Below are positions 56,934-64,000 of a stretch of 64,000 nt of DNA, piece after piece (position 1 is the stretch's first letter; each line of letters opens with the position of its first letter). The translations under genes and the position numbers were made by a program. The stretch spans positions 1,116,001 through 1,180,000 of the forward strand of contig NZ_SLYW01000002.1 of NCBI RefSeq assembly GCF_004343585.1, given 5' to 3'. This DNA comes from Neorhizobium sp. JUb45 (GTDB lineage: Bacteria > Pseudomonadota > Alphaproteobacteria > Rhizobiales > Rhizobiaceae). The notes beneath the pieces were generated by a model. That model did not search any database, was not told the origin of the DNA, and worked only from the letters and a program-made list of their open reading frames with translations.

Positions 56934-57686
56934 ATGAGTGACAGACCGGATATGCCCACGCACCCGACGGCGGATGAAGCCCTGAGGGAAGAGGCGCTGA
57001 TCGAGGATGAGGGCAAGCAGCCGATCTTCAACCTGCCGGGCGTACTGACCGCAACCGTGGCGCTGCTGGGAGCCATCTATCTGGTCGATGCCTATCTGTT
57101 GCCGGATCTCTGGCGTGAATGGCTGCTGGTCACTTTCGCCTTTATTCCGCTTCGTTATCTCTACCCATTCGCGGAGGAGGGCATGCGGCAGATCTGGACG
57201 CCGGTCACCTATTCGCTGATGCATGGCAGCTTTCAGCATCTTGGCTTCAATGTATTGTGGCTGCTGGCGTTCGGCGCTCCGGTGGTGCGCCGCATCGGTA
57301 CCGCTCGTTATCTGCTGTTCTGGATATTCTCCGCTGCCGCCTCGGCTTTCTTTCATGCGGGCCTGAACTGGGGTGAGCAGACCGTATTGATAGGCGCATC
57401 GGGCGTTATTTCGGCGCTGATGGGCGCCGCCTGCCGATTCGCTTTCCCGAGGCATGGCGGTTACGACCGCACTTTTGGTCATCTTTATCCCCGCCAGTCG
57501 ATTGTCGGGGCGCTGATGAACCGTACGGTCGCCGTTTTCGTGGGGCTCTGGTTTGCCGGCAACATCCTCATTGCCGTCGGCCTGCCGCTGCTCGACACCG
57601 GTTCCGATGCGATCGCATGGGATGCGCATATCGGCGGTTTCCTGTTCGGATATCTCTTGTTCGGATTGTTCGATCGGGTCAGGTAA
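56934..57686 (+). CDS. Rhomboid-family intramembrane serine protease
   Basis: The product is a 250-residue inner-membrane protease with six membrane helices. The catalytic Ser lies in GASGVISALMGA (GxSG). His is in IAWDAHIGGFLFGY, and HGSFQHLGFNVLWLLAFG supplies the oxyanion-loop HxxxN motif of TM2. A polar N-terminal extension of about 33 residues precedes the first helix. Substrates are unknown. The CBS gene begins 120 bp downstream. Confidence 0.9.
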   Translation: MSDRPDMPTHPTADEALREEALIEDEGKQPIFNLPGVLTATVALLGAIYLVDAYLLPDLWREWLLVTFAFIPLRYLYPFAEEGMRQIWTPVTYSLMHGSFQHLGFNVLWLLAFGAPVVRRIGTARYLLFWIFSAAASAFFHAGLNWGEQTVLIGASGVISALMGAACRFAFPRHGGYDRTFGHLYPRQSIVGALMNRTVAVFVGLWFAGNILIAVGLPLLDTGSDAIAWDAHIGGFLFGYLLFGLFDRVR

Positions 57687-57806
57687 GGCGAACAGCTCAC
57701 AAGATGTTGCTTTTGCGCTGCCAAAGGGGCACCATTCCTATGGTTGCATCGCTGGCCGGGGAGGGCTTTTGGCGGCGCAACGATTGCAAAAAGTGAGGAG
57801 AGAACA

Positions 57807-58241
57807 ATGCCCCAGACCGTGAAGAGCATGCTGGATGCAAAGGGTCGCAATGTCGTGTCGGTCAGCCGCGAGCAGACCCTGAGCGAGATCGCGACCATTC
57901 TCAACGAAAAACACATCGGTGCCGTCGTGGTGACGAGCCTCGAAGGCCGAATTGCCGGAATTTTTACCGAACGTGACCTTGTCCGCGCCATAGCCGGCGA
58001 AGGTGCGGCGGTATTGGAAAAGCCCGTATCATCCGCGATGACAACGAATGTCACCCACTGTCGGGAAGACAATACCAATGACGACCTGATGGAGATGATG
58101 ACTGCCGGTCGTTTTCGTCACGTGCCGGTGGAAACCGATGGCAAGCTTGCCGGCATCATCTCGATCGGCGACGTGGTGAAATCGCGCATCAGCGAAATCG
58201 AGCACGAAGCCGAACAGATCAAGGCCTATATCGCCGGCTGA
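57807..58241 (+). CDS. CBS-domain pair protein
   Basis: The product is a 144-residue protein made of one Bateman module: CBS1 VVSVSREQTLSEIATILNEKHIGAVVV and CBS2 THCREDNTNDDLMEMMTAGRFRHVPVETDGKLAGIISIGDVVKSRI. Such modules bind adenosine nucleotides or NAD and can regulate enzymes. The partner is not known. ATG 57807 has GAGGAG six bases upstream. Its stop abuts that of the patatin gene (58241/58242). Confidence 0.9.
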   Translation: MPQTVKSMLDAKGRNVVSVSREQTLSEIATILNEKHIGAVVVTSLEGRIAGIFTERDLVRAIAGEGAAVLEKPVSSAMTTNVTHCREDNTNDDLMEMMTAGRFRHVPVETDGKLAGIISIGDVVKSRISEIEHEAEQIKAYIAG

Positions 58242-59222
58242 TTATCGGGCGCAGATTTCCTGCATGCGTTTCAACGCGCCGATCTGCGCCTTGGTTTCCT
58301 CGTAGCCGCGCCGGATGGCTTCACCGGCGCGGTGGAATTCCGACAGACCGATATCGCTGAGGCGTGGATTGAGCCCCAGATCCGGCGGGTCGCCGGCAAG
58401 GCGGGCCCGGGAAATGCGTTCCTGAATTATGTTGAAGGCCTGCACCATCGTGCCGGTCATGCTGATGCGGCTGGCGGCCCGACCGCCGGCATCATCCATG
58501 CGCTGACGCTGCTCGATGTCCTGAATGCTGGCATTGTGGCGCACCACGGCGGCGCGGCCAAAGATGTCGTAGTTGAGATTGACGCCGACGACGAGCGGCT
58601 GCTCGTAGGCGCGGCAGACGGAGGTCGGCACCGGATTGACCAATGCGCCATCGACCAGCGTGCGATTGTTACATTTGACCGGTTCGAAAATGCCGGGCAG
58701 GGCGTAGGAGGCGCGTAAGCCGGTGATCAGCGAGCCGCTGGCGATCCAGACTTCGTGACCGCTCTGCAGTTCTGTGGCAACGGCGACGAAGGGACGGCTC
58801 AGGTCCTCGATGGCGATGCCTTCCATATGCTCCTGCATGCGCTTGGTCAGCCGCATTCCGCCAAAAAGTCCGCCGCCGCCGATAGTGAGGTCCAGCAGGC
58901 CGGCAATACGGCGCATGGTCAGCGAACGGGCGAAGCTTTCAAGTTCATCCAGCTTGCCGGCAAGGTAACAGCCGCCGACCAGCGCGCCGATCGAGGTGCC
59001 GGCGATCATGCCGACTTCGATACCCTCTTCATCCAGCGCCCGCAGCACGCCGATATGCGCCCAGCCGCGCGCGGCACCGCCGCCCAGTGCCAGTGCGATC
59101 TTCGCCTTGCGGTGTTGAGTGTGTTCGGGAGGTCTTGCGGGCGGAGCTTCGAGAACAGCCGCACCTCCGGTATCCGATGCGGGAGCGGGGCGCGGTTCGT
59201 TTCTGTTCCAGGACCAGTTCAT
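58242..59222 (-). CDS. Patatin-like phospholipase, RssA type
   Basis: The product is a 326-residue serine hydrolase. The oxyanion motif is ALALGGGAARGWAHIGVL, the nucleophile elbow is GTSIGALVGG, and the catalytic Asp is in LVDGALVNPVP. RssA-type proteins act on phospholipids or lysophospholipids; the substrate is not shown. The N-terminal 40 residues are Pro/Ala-rich and look disordered. ATG 59222 is chosen because MNWSWNRNEP follows a GGAGGAG region. Its stop abuts that of the CBS gene, and the hisI gene follows upstream on the same strand. Confidence 0.9.
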   Translation of the reverse strand: MNWSWNRNEPRPAPASDTGGAAVLEAPPARPPEHTQHRKAKIALALGGGAARGWAHIGVLRALDEEGIEVGMIAGTSIGALVGGCYLAGKLDELESFARSLTMRRIAGLLDLTIGGGGLFGGMRLTKRMQEHMEGIAIEDLSRPFVAVATELQSGHEVWIASGSLITGLRASYALPGIFEPVKCNNRTLVDGALVNPVPTSVCRAYEQPLVVGVNLNYDIFGRAAVVRHNASIQDIEQRQRMDDAGGRAASRISMTGTMVQAFNIIQERISRARLAGDPPDLGLNPRLSDIGLSEFHRAGEAIRRGYEETKAQIGALKRMQEICAR

Positions 59223-59346
59223 GTCTTCCGCGTCTCCTCCACGCCGGATCATCAACCCAGATGACCATTAGGCGCCCGAATGGGTTTCGAAAGTATTGAT
59301 CAACGGCAAATGTGACAGGAAACGGGACGAAAGGAAATTGCGTTCC

Positions 59347-59796
59347 TTAGCTCGCGTAAACGGATCCGGGATCGAAATGGCGTTCGTCGTCGGCAATCTC
59401 GACGAAGGCCTTGCCGTCGACCTGCTTGACGCTGCGATAGAAGCACGAACGGCGACCGGTGTGGCAGCTGGCATCATGACCGGCGACGCTGACCTTCAGC
59501 CAGACGGCATCCTGATCGCAGTCGGTGCGGATTTCCTCGACCGCCTGCAGATTGCCGGAGGTCTCACCCTTTTTCCAGATTTTTGCGCGCGAGCGGCTGT
59601 AGTAATGGGCAATTCCGGTTTCTATCGTCAGCGCCAGCGCTTCGGCATTCATATGCGCGACCATCAGCAATTCGCCGTCGCGCGCATCGGTAACGACGGC
59701 GGTGACAAGGCCATGCGCATCGAATCGCGGCGTGAAATCACCGGCCTCTTCGAGTGCATGCTTGTCGGCGGAAGGTGCGGCAAAAGTCAGCGTCAT
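59347..59796 (-). CDS. hisI: Phosphoribosyl-AMP cyclohydrolase
   Basis: The enzyme opens the purine ring of phosphoribosyl-AMP in histidine synthesis. The 149-residue product has the zinc-binding pattern [27 protein letters not shown], and [16 protein letters not shown] near the substrate site. It is a single-domain HisI without a HisE fusion, so hisE is expected elsewhere. It lies 22 bp after folE on the same strand. Confidence 0.95.
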   Translation of the reverse strand: MTLTFAAPSADKHALEEAGDFTPRFDAHGLVTAVVTDARDGELLMVAHMNAEALALTIETGIAHYYSRSRAKIWKKGETSGNLQAVEEIRTDCDQDAVWLKVSVAGHDASCHTGRRSCFYRSVKQVDGKAFVEIADDERHFDPGSVYAS

Positions 59797-59818
59797 GATA
59801 GGCCTCGGACCGGCAGGC

Positions 59819-60430
59819 TCAGCTGCGGATAAGGGTCAGGAAACGCGCCTGCTCGGCGGCATTGTTCTCGAACTCGGCGGTAAAGGTCGTCGTCAGCGTG
59901 GTCGAACCCTGCTTCTGAACGCCGCGCATGGCCATGCACAGATGCTCGGCATCGATCATCACGGCAACGCCACGCGGATCGAGTACGCTCTGGATGGCAT
60001 CGGCGATCTGTGCGGTGAGTGCTTCCTGCGTCTGCAGGCGGCGACCGAACACTTCGATAAGACGGGCGATCTTCGACAGGCCAAGCACACGACCCTTCGG
60101 CAGATAGGCGACATGCGCCTTGCCGATGATCGGCACCATGTGATGCTCACAGTGCGAATAGAACGGGATGTCGCGCACCAGAACCATGTCCTTGTAGCCC
60201 GACACTTCTTCGAACGTGCGGCCTAGAATGTCCTCGGGCGACTGCTCATAACCGGAAAACAGTTCGCGATAGGCGGCGGCAACGCGCTTTGGCGTATCGA
60301 GCAGGCCTTCGCGCGACGGATCGTCGCCGGTCCAGCGCAGCAACACGCGCACGGCGTCCTCGGCCTCCTGCTGGGTCGGGCGGGCGTCGGCTTGGCCAGC
60401 GGCCGGAAAGTTCTTCACAATGGCATCCAT
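59819..60430 (-). CDS. folE: GTP cyclohydrolase I
   Basis: The enzyme converts GTP to dihydroneopterin triphosphate, the first step of folate synthesis. The 203-residue product has family motifs [20 protein letters not shown], with the zinc and catalytic Cys and His, and [18 protein letters not shown]. The homologous N-terminus is at ATG 60430 ([13 protein letters not shown]), with GGAG seven bases upstream; the longer frame is not supported. folP, folB and folK are at 13.6-15.4 kb, far away. hisI follows immediately. Confidence 0.95.
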   Translation of the reverse strand: MDAIVKNFPAAGQADARPTQQEAEDAVRVLLRWTGDDPSREGLLDTPKRVAAAYRELFSGYEQSPEDILGRTFEEVSGYKDMVLVRDIPFYSHCEHHMVPIIGKAHVAYLPKGRVLGLSKIARLIEVFGRRLQTQEALTAQIADAIQSVLDPRGVAVMIDAEHLCMAMRGVQKQGSTTLTTTFTAEFENNAAEQARFLTLIRS

Positions 60431-60726
60431 TTCAGGTCTCCTGATCCTGATGCGGGTCAAGGCCGCATCCGATCCTAGTGCAGTGACGCCGGGCAATTTA
60501 GCCGTTAGACGTCATTTTGGGGCTATCTGACGCCGCCGAAGTCATTTTACAAGACATTGCATTCCGATTTTGACGTTCGTCACGCAAAAGCACATGTCTT
60601 GATGCGGGCTTTCAGCGGTAGCATATAATGGTAAAACAATCGGCATGACAGGATCATCTGCGAAGACGCAGTGTTCGACATGCGCCGCGCAGGCGATGGC
60701 TGCGAGCAATCCGGAAACTGGTGATT
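60431..60726. promoter_or_regulatory. Divergent intergenic region of folE and the scaffold-protein gene, with candidate rightward promoter
   Basis: In these 296 bp a perfect -10 TATAAT lies at 60624-60629. The best -35 is TTGATG at 60599-60604, a wide 19-bp spacer, so the pairing is tentative. It would serve the scaffold-yidD unit, starting about 90 bp upstream of its ATG. No other element was found. Confidence 0.35.
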
Positions 60727-61176
60727 ATGGACGACATCTACAATAGCCGCATTCTCGAACTGGCCGGCAATATCGGCTTTTCGGGAGAACTGGAGGATGC
60801 TGATGGCGTCTCCGAAAAACATTCGAAACTGTGCGGCTCGAAGGTCAAGGTTTTTGTAAAGCTCGACGGTGGCATCGTTTCCGACTTCCGCCACAAGGTG
60901 CGCGCCTGCGCGCTCGGTCAGGCGTCTTCGGCGGCGATGGCCAAACATGTGATCGGTGCAAGCGTTGAAGAACTGCGCCAGGCGCGGGCCGATATGCTCG
61001 CCATGCTGAAGGATGGCGGCGAAGGCCCCGAAGGCCGTTTCGAAGAAATGCGGGTTCTCAAACCGGTTAAGGACTACAAGGCCCGCCACGCCTCCACCAT
61101 GCTCACCTTCGATGCCGTGGTCGACGCGATCGAACAGGCGGAAGCGAAGACCCAATCCACCGCCGCGACGGCCTGA
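60727..61176 (+). CDS. U-type iron-sulfur cluster assembly scaffold protein
   Basis: The product is a 149-residue IscU/NifU-N fold protein. Conserved Cys36 (SKLCGSKVKV) and Cys61 (VRACALGQASSA) match the first two scaffold Cys. The third, normally in a CS motif, is absent: the region reads DYKARHASTMLTFDAV, with Ala in its place. Such variants occur in alphaproteobacteria, so it may not build clusters in the usual way. ATG 60727 is used; GTG 60721 is an alternative. yidD begins 3 bp after the stop, so the two are co-transcribed. Confidence 0.85.
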   Translation: MDDIYNSRILELAGNIGFSGELEDADGVSEKHSKLCGSKVKVFVKLDGGIVSDFRHKVRACALGQASSAAMAKHVIGASVEELRQARADMLAMLKDGGEGPEGRFEEMRVLKPVKDYKARHASTMLTFDAVVDAIEQAEAKTQSTAATA

Positions 61177-61179
61177 GCC

Positions 61180-61551
61180 ATGTGTGGCGCCTGTGGCCAG
61201 CCGGATGAGGACGAGCCCAAGGAGCGCCCAAAATATGCCGGGCGCAACTGGCGCGGCCCGTTTCGCAAGACGCCCGGCCGTCTGTTCGGCATGGGCTTTA
61301 TCCGTCTCTACCAGCTGACGCTGTCCGGTTTCATCGGTAATGGCTGCCGCCACATCCCGACCTGTTCGGAATACGGATACGAAGCCTTTGCCCGGCACGG
61401 TTTCTGGTCCGGCTTCTGGCTGACGCTGTTTCGTGTCGGGCGTTGCGGGCCGGGCGGCACCGGGGGGCTGGATCCTGTGCCGGAAGCGCTGGATGACGAT
61501 TATCGCAGATGGATGCCCTGGGCACTCTGGCAGTTCGGCAAAAAGGCCTGA
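61180..61551 (+). CDS. yidD: Membrane protein insertion efficiency factor YidD
   Basis: The product is a 123-residue protein. The signature GFIGNGCRHIPTCSEYGYEAFARHGFWSG and GTGGLDPVPEAL is that of YidD, a small membrane-associated protein that aids insertion with YidC. It usually lies next to yidC and rnpA; here it lies next to a scaffold gene, which is common in Rhizobiales. An extra Cys pair at the start (MCGACGQPDEDE) may bind metal. ATG 61180 follows the preceding stop by 3 bp. Confidence 0.92.
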   Translation: MCGACGQPDEDEPKERPKYAGRNWRGPFRKTPGRLFGMGFIRLYQLTLSGFIGNGCRHIPTCSEYGYEAFARHGFWSGFWLTLFRVGRCGPGGTGGLDPVPEALDDDYRRWMPWALWQFGKKA

Positions 61552-61597
61552 AACCTTTACTCGCCAGCGATTTTTGACTAAGACGCCGGCGTTCATT

Positions 61598-61619
61598 GCC
61601 GCAGACGCGGCCCTTTTTT
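61598..61619 (+). terminator. Hairpin plus U-tract between yidD and thrS
   Basis: GCCGC (61598-61602) pairs with GCGGC (61607-61611) through AGAC, then CC and TTTTTT. It may end the scaffold-yidD transcript or, if thrS starts upstream, act as an attenuator in the thrS leader. The stem is short (5 bp). Confidence 0.55.
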
Positions 61620-61662
61620 GACCACCCGCATTCGTTGGCGGGACTGGCTAGGAGAATTCAAC

Positions 61663-63687
61663 ATGTCCGTTTCCCTTACATTTCCCGATGGTTCCGTCCG
61701 CGTTTACGACGCCGGCACGACCGGCTCTGCCGTCGCCGAGTCGATTTCGAAGTCGCTGGCCAAGAAGTCCGTGGCGATCACCATCGATGGCGAGCTGCGC
61801 GATCTCTCCGATCCCGTCACAGACGGTGCGATCGAGATCGTTACCCGCACCGATCCGCGTGCACTGGAACTGATCCGTCACGATGCCGCCCACGTCATGG
61901 CCGAGGCCGTGCAGGAACTGTGGCCGCATACGCAGGTGACGATCGGCCCGGTCATCGAGAACGGTTTTTATTACGACTTCAAGCGCATCCATCCGGATAG
62001 CGGCGAAGACTGGCCCTTCACGCCCGACGATCTGCCGAAGATCGAAAAGAAGATGAAGGAAATCATCCAGAAGAACGCAGCCTTCACCAAGGAAATCTGG
62101 ACGCGCGAAAAGGCCAAGCAAGTATTTGGCGACAAGGGTGAGGCCTACAAGGTCGAGTTGGTCGACATGATCCCGGAAGGTCAGGATCTGAAGATCTACA
62201 ATCAGGGCGGCTGGTTCGACCTCTGCCGTGGTCCGCACATGGCCTCGACGGGCCAGATCGGCACGGCCTTCAAGCTGATGAAGGTTGCCGGCGCCTATTG
62301 GCGTGGTGATTCCACCAAGCCGATGCTGACGCGCATCTACGGCACGGCATGGGCCAGCCAAGAAGAACTCGACCAGTATCTGCATATTCTGGCTGAAGCC
62401 GAAAAGCGCGATCACCGCAAGCTCGGCCGCGAGATGGATCTTTTCCATTTCCAGGAAGAAGGTCCAGGCGTGGTGTTCTGGCACGGCAAGGGCTGGCGCA
62501 TGTTCCAGACCCTGACATCCTACATGCGCCGCCGTCTGGCCGGCACCTATGAGGAAGTCAACGCGCCGCAGGTGCTCGATGCCTCGCTGTGGGAAACGTC
62601 CGGTCACTGGGGCTGGTATCAGGAGAACATGTTTGCGGTGAAATCCGCCTATGCGTTCACGCATGCGGATGACGAGGAAGCCGACAACCGCGTTTTCGCG
62701 CTGAAGCCGATGAACTGCCCGGGTCACGTGCAGATCTTCAAGCACGGCCTGAAATCCTATCGCGAACTGCCGATCCGTCTCGCCGAATTCGGTCTCGTGC
62801 ACCGTTACGAAGCGTCCGGCGCGCTGCATGGTCTGATGCGCGTGCGTGGCTTCACGCAGGACGATGCGCACGTATTCTGCACCGACGAGCAGCTGGCCGA
62901 CGAATGCCTGCGTATCAACCAGCTGATCCTGTCGGTCTACGAGGATTTTGGCTTCGAGGAAGTCGTGGTCAAGCTCTCGACCCGCCCTGAAAAGCGTGTC
63001 GGCACCGACGATCTGTGGGATCGCGCCGAAAGCGTAATGACGGACGTCCTGAAGACGATCGAGGAACAGTCGGGCGGTCGCATCAAGACCGGCATCCTGC
63101 CGGGCGAGGGCGCGTTCTACGGTCCAAAGTTCGAATACACGCTGAAGGACGCCATCGGCCGTGAATGGCAGTGCGGCACGACGCAGGTCGACTTCAACCT
63201 GCCGGAACGGTTTGGTGCCTTCTACATCGACCAGAACTCGGAAAAGACCCAACCGGTGATGATCCACCGCGCCATCTGCGGTTCGATGGAGCGGTTCCTC
63301 GGCATCCTGATCGAGAACTTTGCCGGCCACATGCCGCTGTGGTTCGCGCCGACGCAGGTCGTCGTCGCCACAATCACTTCGGATGCCGACGATTACGGTC
63401 GTGAAGTGGCCGAAGCGCTGCGCGATGCCGGTCTGCAGGTCGAAACCGACTTCCGCAATGAGAAGATCAACTACAAGGTCCGCGAACACTCGGTCACCAA
63501 GGTTCCGGTGATCATCGTCTGCGGTCGTCAGGAAGCCGAAAACCGCTCGGTCAACATCCGCCGTCTCGGCTCGCAGGCGCAGACGCCGATGTCGCTGGAA
63601 GACGCGATCACCTCGCTGTCCGATGAAGCGACACCGCCGGACGTCAAGCGCAAGCTGGCGGCCCGCAAGGCCAAGCTTTCTGCCTGA
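61663..63687 (+). CDS. thrS: Threonyl-tRNA synthetase
   Basis: The enzyme charges tRNA-Thr and edits Ser-tRNA-Thr. The 674-residue product starts [14 protein letters not shown] (N-terminal TGS domain). Zn and catalytic Cys/His lie in [13 protein letters not shown], and [17 protein letters not shown] anticodon-domain sequence closes the chain ([25 protein letters not shown]). The editing domain is at about 80-230 ([15 protein letters not shown] and [10 protein letters not shown]). ATG 61663 has AGGAG eight bases upstream. A strong terminator follows. Confidence 0.97.
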   Translation: MSVSLTFPDGSVRVYDAGTTGSAVAESISKSLAKKSVAITIDGELRDLSDPVTDGAIEIVTRTDPRALELIRHDAAHVMAEAVQELWPHTQVTIGPVIENGFYYDFKRIHPDSGEDWPFTPDDLPKIEKKMKEIIQKNAAFTKEIWTREKAKQVFGDKGEAYKVELVDMIPEGQDLKIYNQGGWFDLCRGPHMASTGQIGTAFKLMKVAGAYWRGDSTKPMLTRIYGTAWASQEELDQYLHILAEAEKRDHRKLGREMDLFHFQEEGPGVVFWHGKGWRMFQTLTSYMRRRLAGTYEEVNAPQVLDASLWETSGHWGWYQENMFAVKSAYAFTHADDEEADNRVFALKPMNCPGHVQIFKHGLKSYRELPIRLAEFGLVHRYEASGALHGLMRVRGFTQDDAHVFCTDEQLADECLRINQLILSVYEDFGFEEVVVKLSTRPEKRVGTDDLWDRAESVMTDVLKTIEEQSGGRIKTGILPGEGAFYGPKFEYTLKDAIGREWQCGTTQVDFNLPERFGAFYIDQNSEKTQPVMIHRAICGSMERFLGILIENFAGHMPLWFAPTQVVVATITSDADDYGREVAEALRDAGLQVETDFRNEKINYKVREHSVTKVPVIIVCGRQEAENRSVNIRRLGSQAQTPMSLEDAITSLSDEATPPDVKRKLAARKAKLSA

Positions 63688-63696
63688 TCTTAAAAC

Positions 63697-63729
63697 AAAA
63701 CGGCGCCTGTGTCTCACAGGCGCCGTTTT
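63697..63729. terminator. Bidirectional intrinsic terminator after thrS
   Basis: AAAACGGCGCCTGTG (63697-63711) pairs perfectly with CACAGGCGCCGTTTT (63715-63729), a 15-bp stem with a three-base loop, and T-tracts are present on both strands. It serves thrS and the convergent partial gene. Confidence 0.9.
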
Positions 63730-63775
63730 CGATTCATGTTGGACATTCGACGTGATCGGCGAAGCGTTGCCCGGA

Positions 63776-64000
63776 TCATTCGAGGTCGGCGTTGGCCGTC
63801 TGGGCGTGTGCCGAAAGCAGAACGTCCACATCGGCGTTCTGGCCCGATTTCACGGTGAAGTCGCGCTGATAGATCTTGTCCTTGTTGCGGGCGACGGCGA
63901 GATAGTCGCCTTCGGACAGAACCATGGTCGAAAATGCGCTGACGCTTTCGTTGACGATATCGCCCGATGCGGTCAGCACCGACCATGCGGTATCGGCAAT
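63776..64000 (-). CDS. 3' end of an unknown gene, partial
   Basis: An open frame of 75 codons runs from the right edge to a stop at 63776-63778; the start is beyond the window. The 74 residues visible include AWSVLTASGDIVNESVSAFST and MVLSEGDYLAVARNKDKIYQRDF, then VKSGQNADVDVLL and an acidic, Ala-rich end. The strand-like, repeated pattern (GD-Y-A-V-A-R-N) suggests the last domain of a larger beta-rich protein, perhaps exported, but I do not recognise it. Confidence 0.6.
   Translation of the reverse strand: MADTAWSVLTASGDIVNESVSAFSTMVLSEGDYLAVARNKDKIYQRDFTVKSGQNADVDVLLSAHAQTANADLE

Noticed and set aside
61648..63831. A 727-codon minus-strand frame
   Set aside because: It is antisense to thrS, which has clear synthetase motifs.

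Overview
The window is gene-dense chromosomal DNA of an alphaproteobacterium, most likely a Rhizobiaceae member (Rhizobium/Agrobacterium/Allorhizobium group). The signs are: a giant coiled-coil membrane protein of the growth-pole-ring type, a CckA hybrid kinase, a recA promoter carrying the alphaproteobacterial SOS box GAAC-N7-GAAC, a DksA that keeps one of its four zinc cysteines, a RIME-like palindromic intergenic element, and many small families typical of Rhizobiales (DUF1489, DUF922, BTLCP). I saw no transposase, integrase, CRISPR array, tRNA or rRNA. Most genes are core housekeeping genes.

Layout. 1-5707 (minus) is most of a giant coiled-coil protein that runs off the left edge. 6.2-7.5 kb holds a single-domain Hpt protein, a RIME-like repeat, an adrenodoxin-type ferredoxin and a candidate minus-strand small RNA. 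7.5-12.7 kb is an acrA-acrB-tetR efflux operon (minus) with an AcrR-type operator. 12.9-15.4 kb has a DUF922 protein and, divergently, folP-folB-folK. 15.4-19.3 kb (minus) has a secreted protein, a YcjF/YcjX pair and SixA. 19.5-24.3 kb has dksA, a FliO-like protein and cckA. 24.6-30.8 kb (plus) has recA, alaS, ttcA, an inositol-monophosphatase-family enzyme and a GNAT acetyltransferase.

30.8-41.1 kb (minus) has a Bcr/CflA transporter, grxD, a basic small protein, bolA, and the purine genes purL, purQ, purS, purC and purB. These are interspersed with a PagL-like barrel protein, a lipoprotein, a small coiled-coil protein coupled to purQ, and an RBBP9-type hydrolase. 41.1-48.5 kb has a membrane protein, rpe, a Liv-type binding protein, TfoX-N and OsmC proteins, a BON protein, a degenerate peptide deformylase, mgtE, a LiuR-like MerR regulator and a DUF1624 membrane protein. 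48.5-53.3 kb has a DUF599 protein, sdaA, DUF1489, a small hypothetical protein and a SPOR-domain D,D-carboxypeptidase.

53.4-59.2 kb has a membrane-anchored hypothetical protein, a BTLCP (LapG-like) protease, a PilZ protein, a PAS_5 protein, a rhomboid protease, a CBS protein and a patatin phospholipase. 59.3-63.7 kb has hisI, folE, an Fe-S scaffold protein, yidD and thrS. The 3' end of an unknown gene lies at the right edge.

Themes. Purine synthesis (purL, Q, S, C, B) feeds nucleotide pools. Folate synthesis is split between folP-B-K and folE. Iron-sulfur and redox functions appear as ferredoxin, Grx4/BolA, the U-type scaffold and TtcA. Phosphorelay and cell-cycle functions appear as CckA, an orphan Hpt and SixA. 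The envelope is represented by the polar coiled-coil protein, AcrAB, a D,D-carboxypeptidase, a PagL-like protein and YidD. The less ordinary signals are a deformylase paralogue missing metal ligands, a candidate structured small RNA, a basic protein between bolA and grxD, a coiled-coil protein coupled to purQ, and a LapG-family protease next to a PilZ protein. I found no clearly undescribed multi-gene system.
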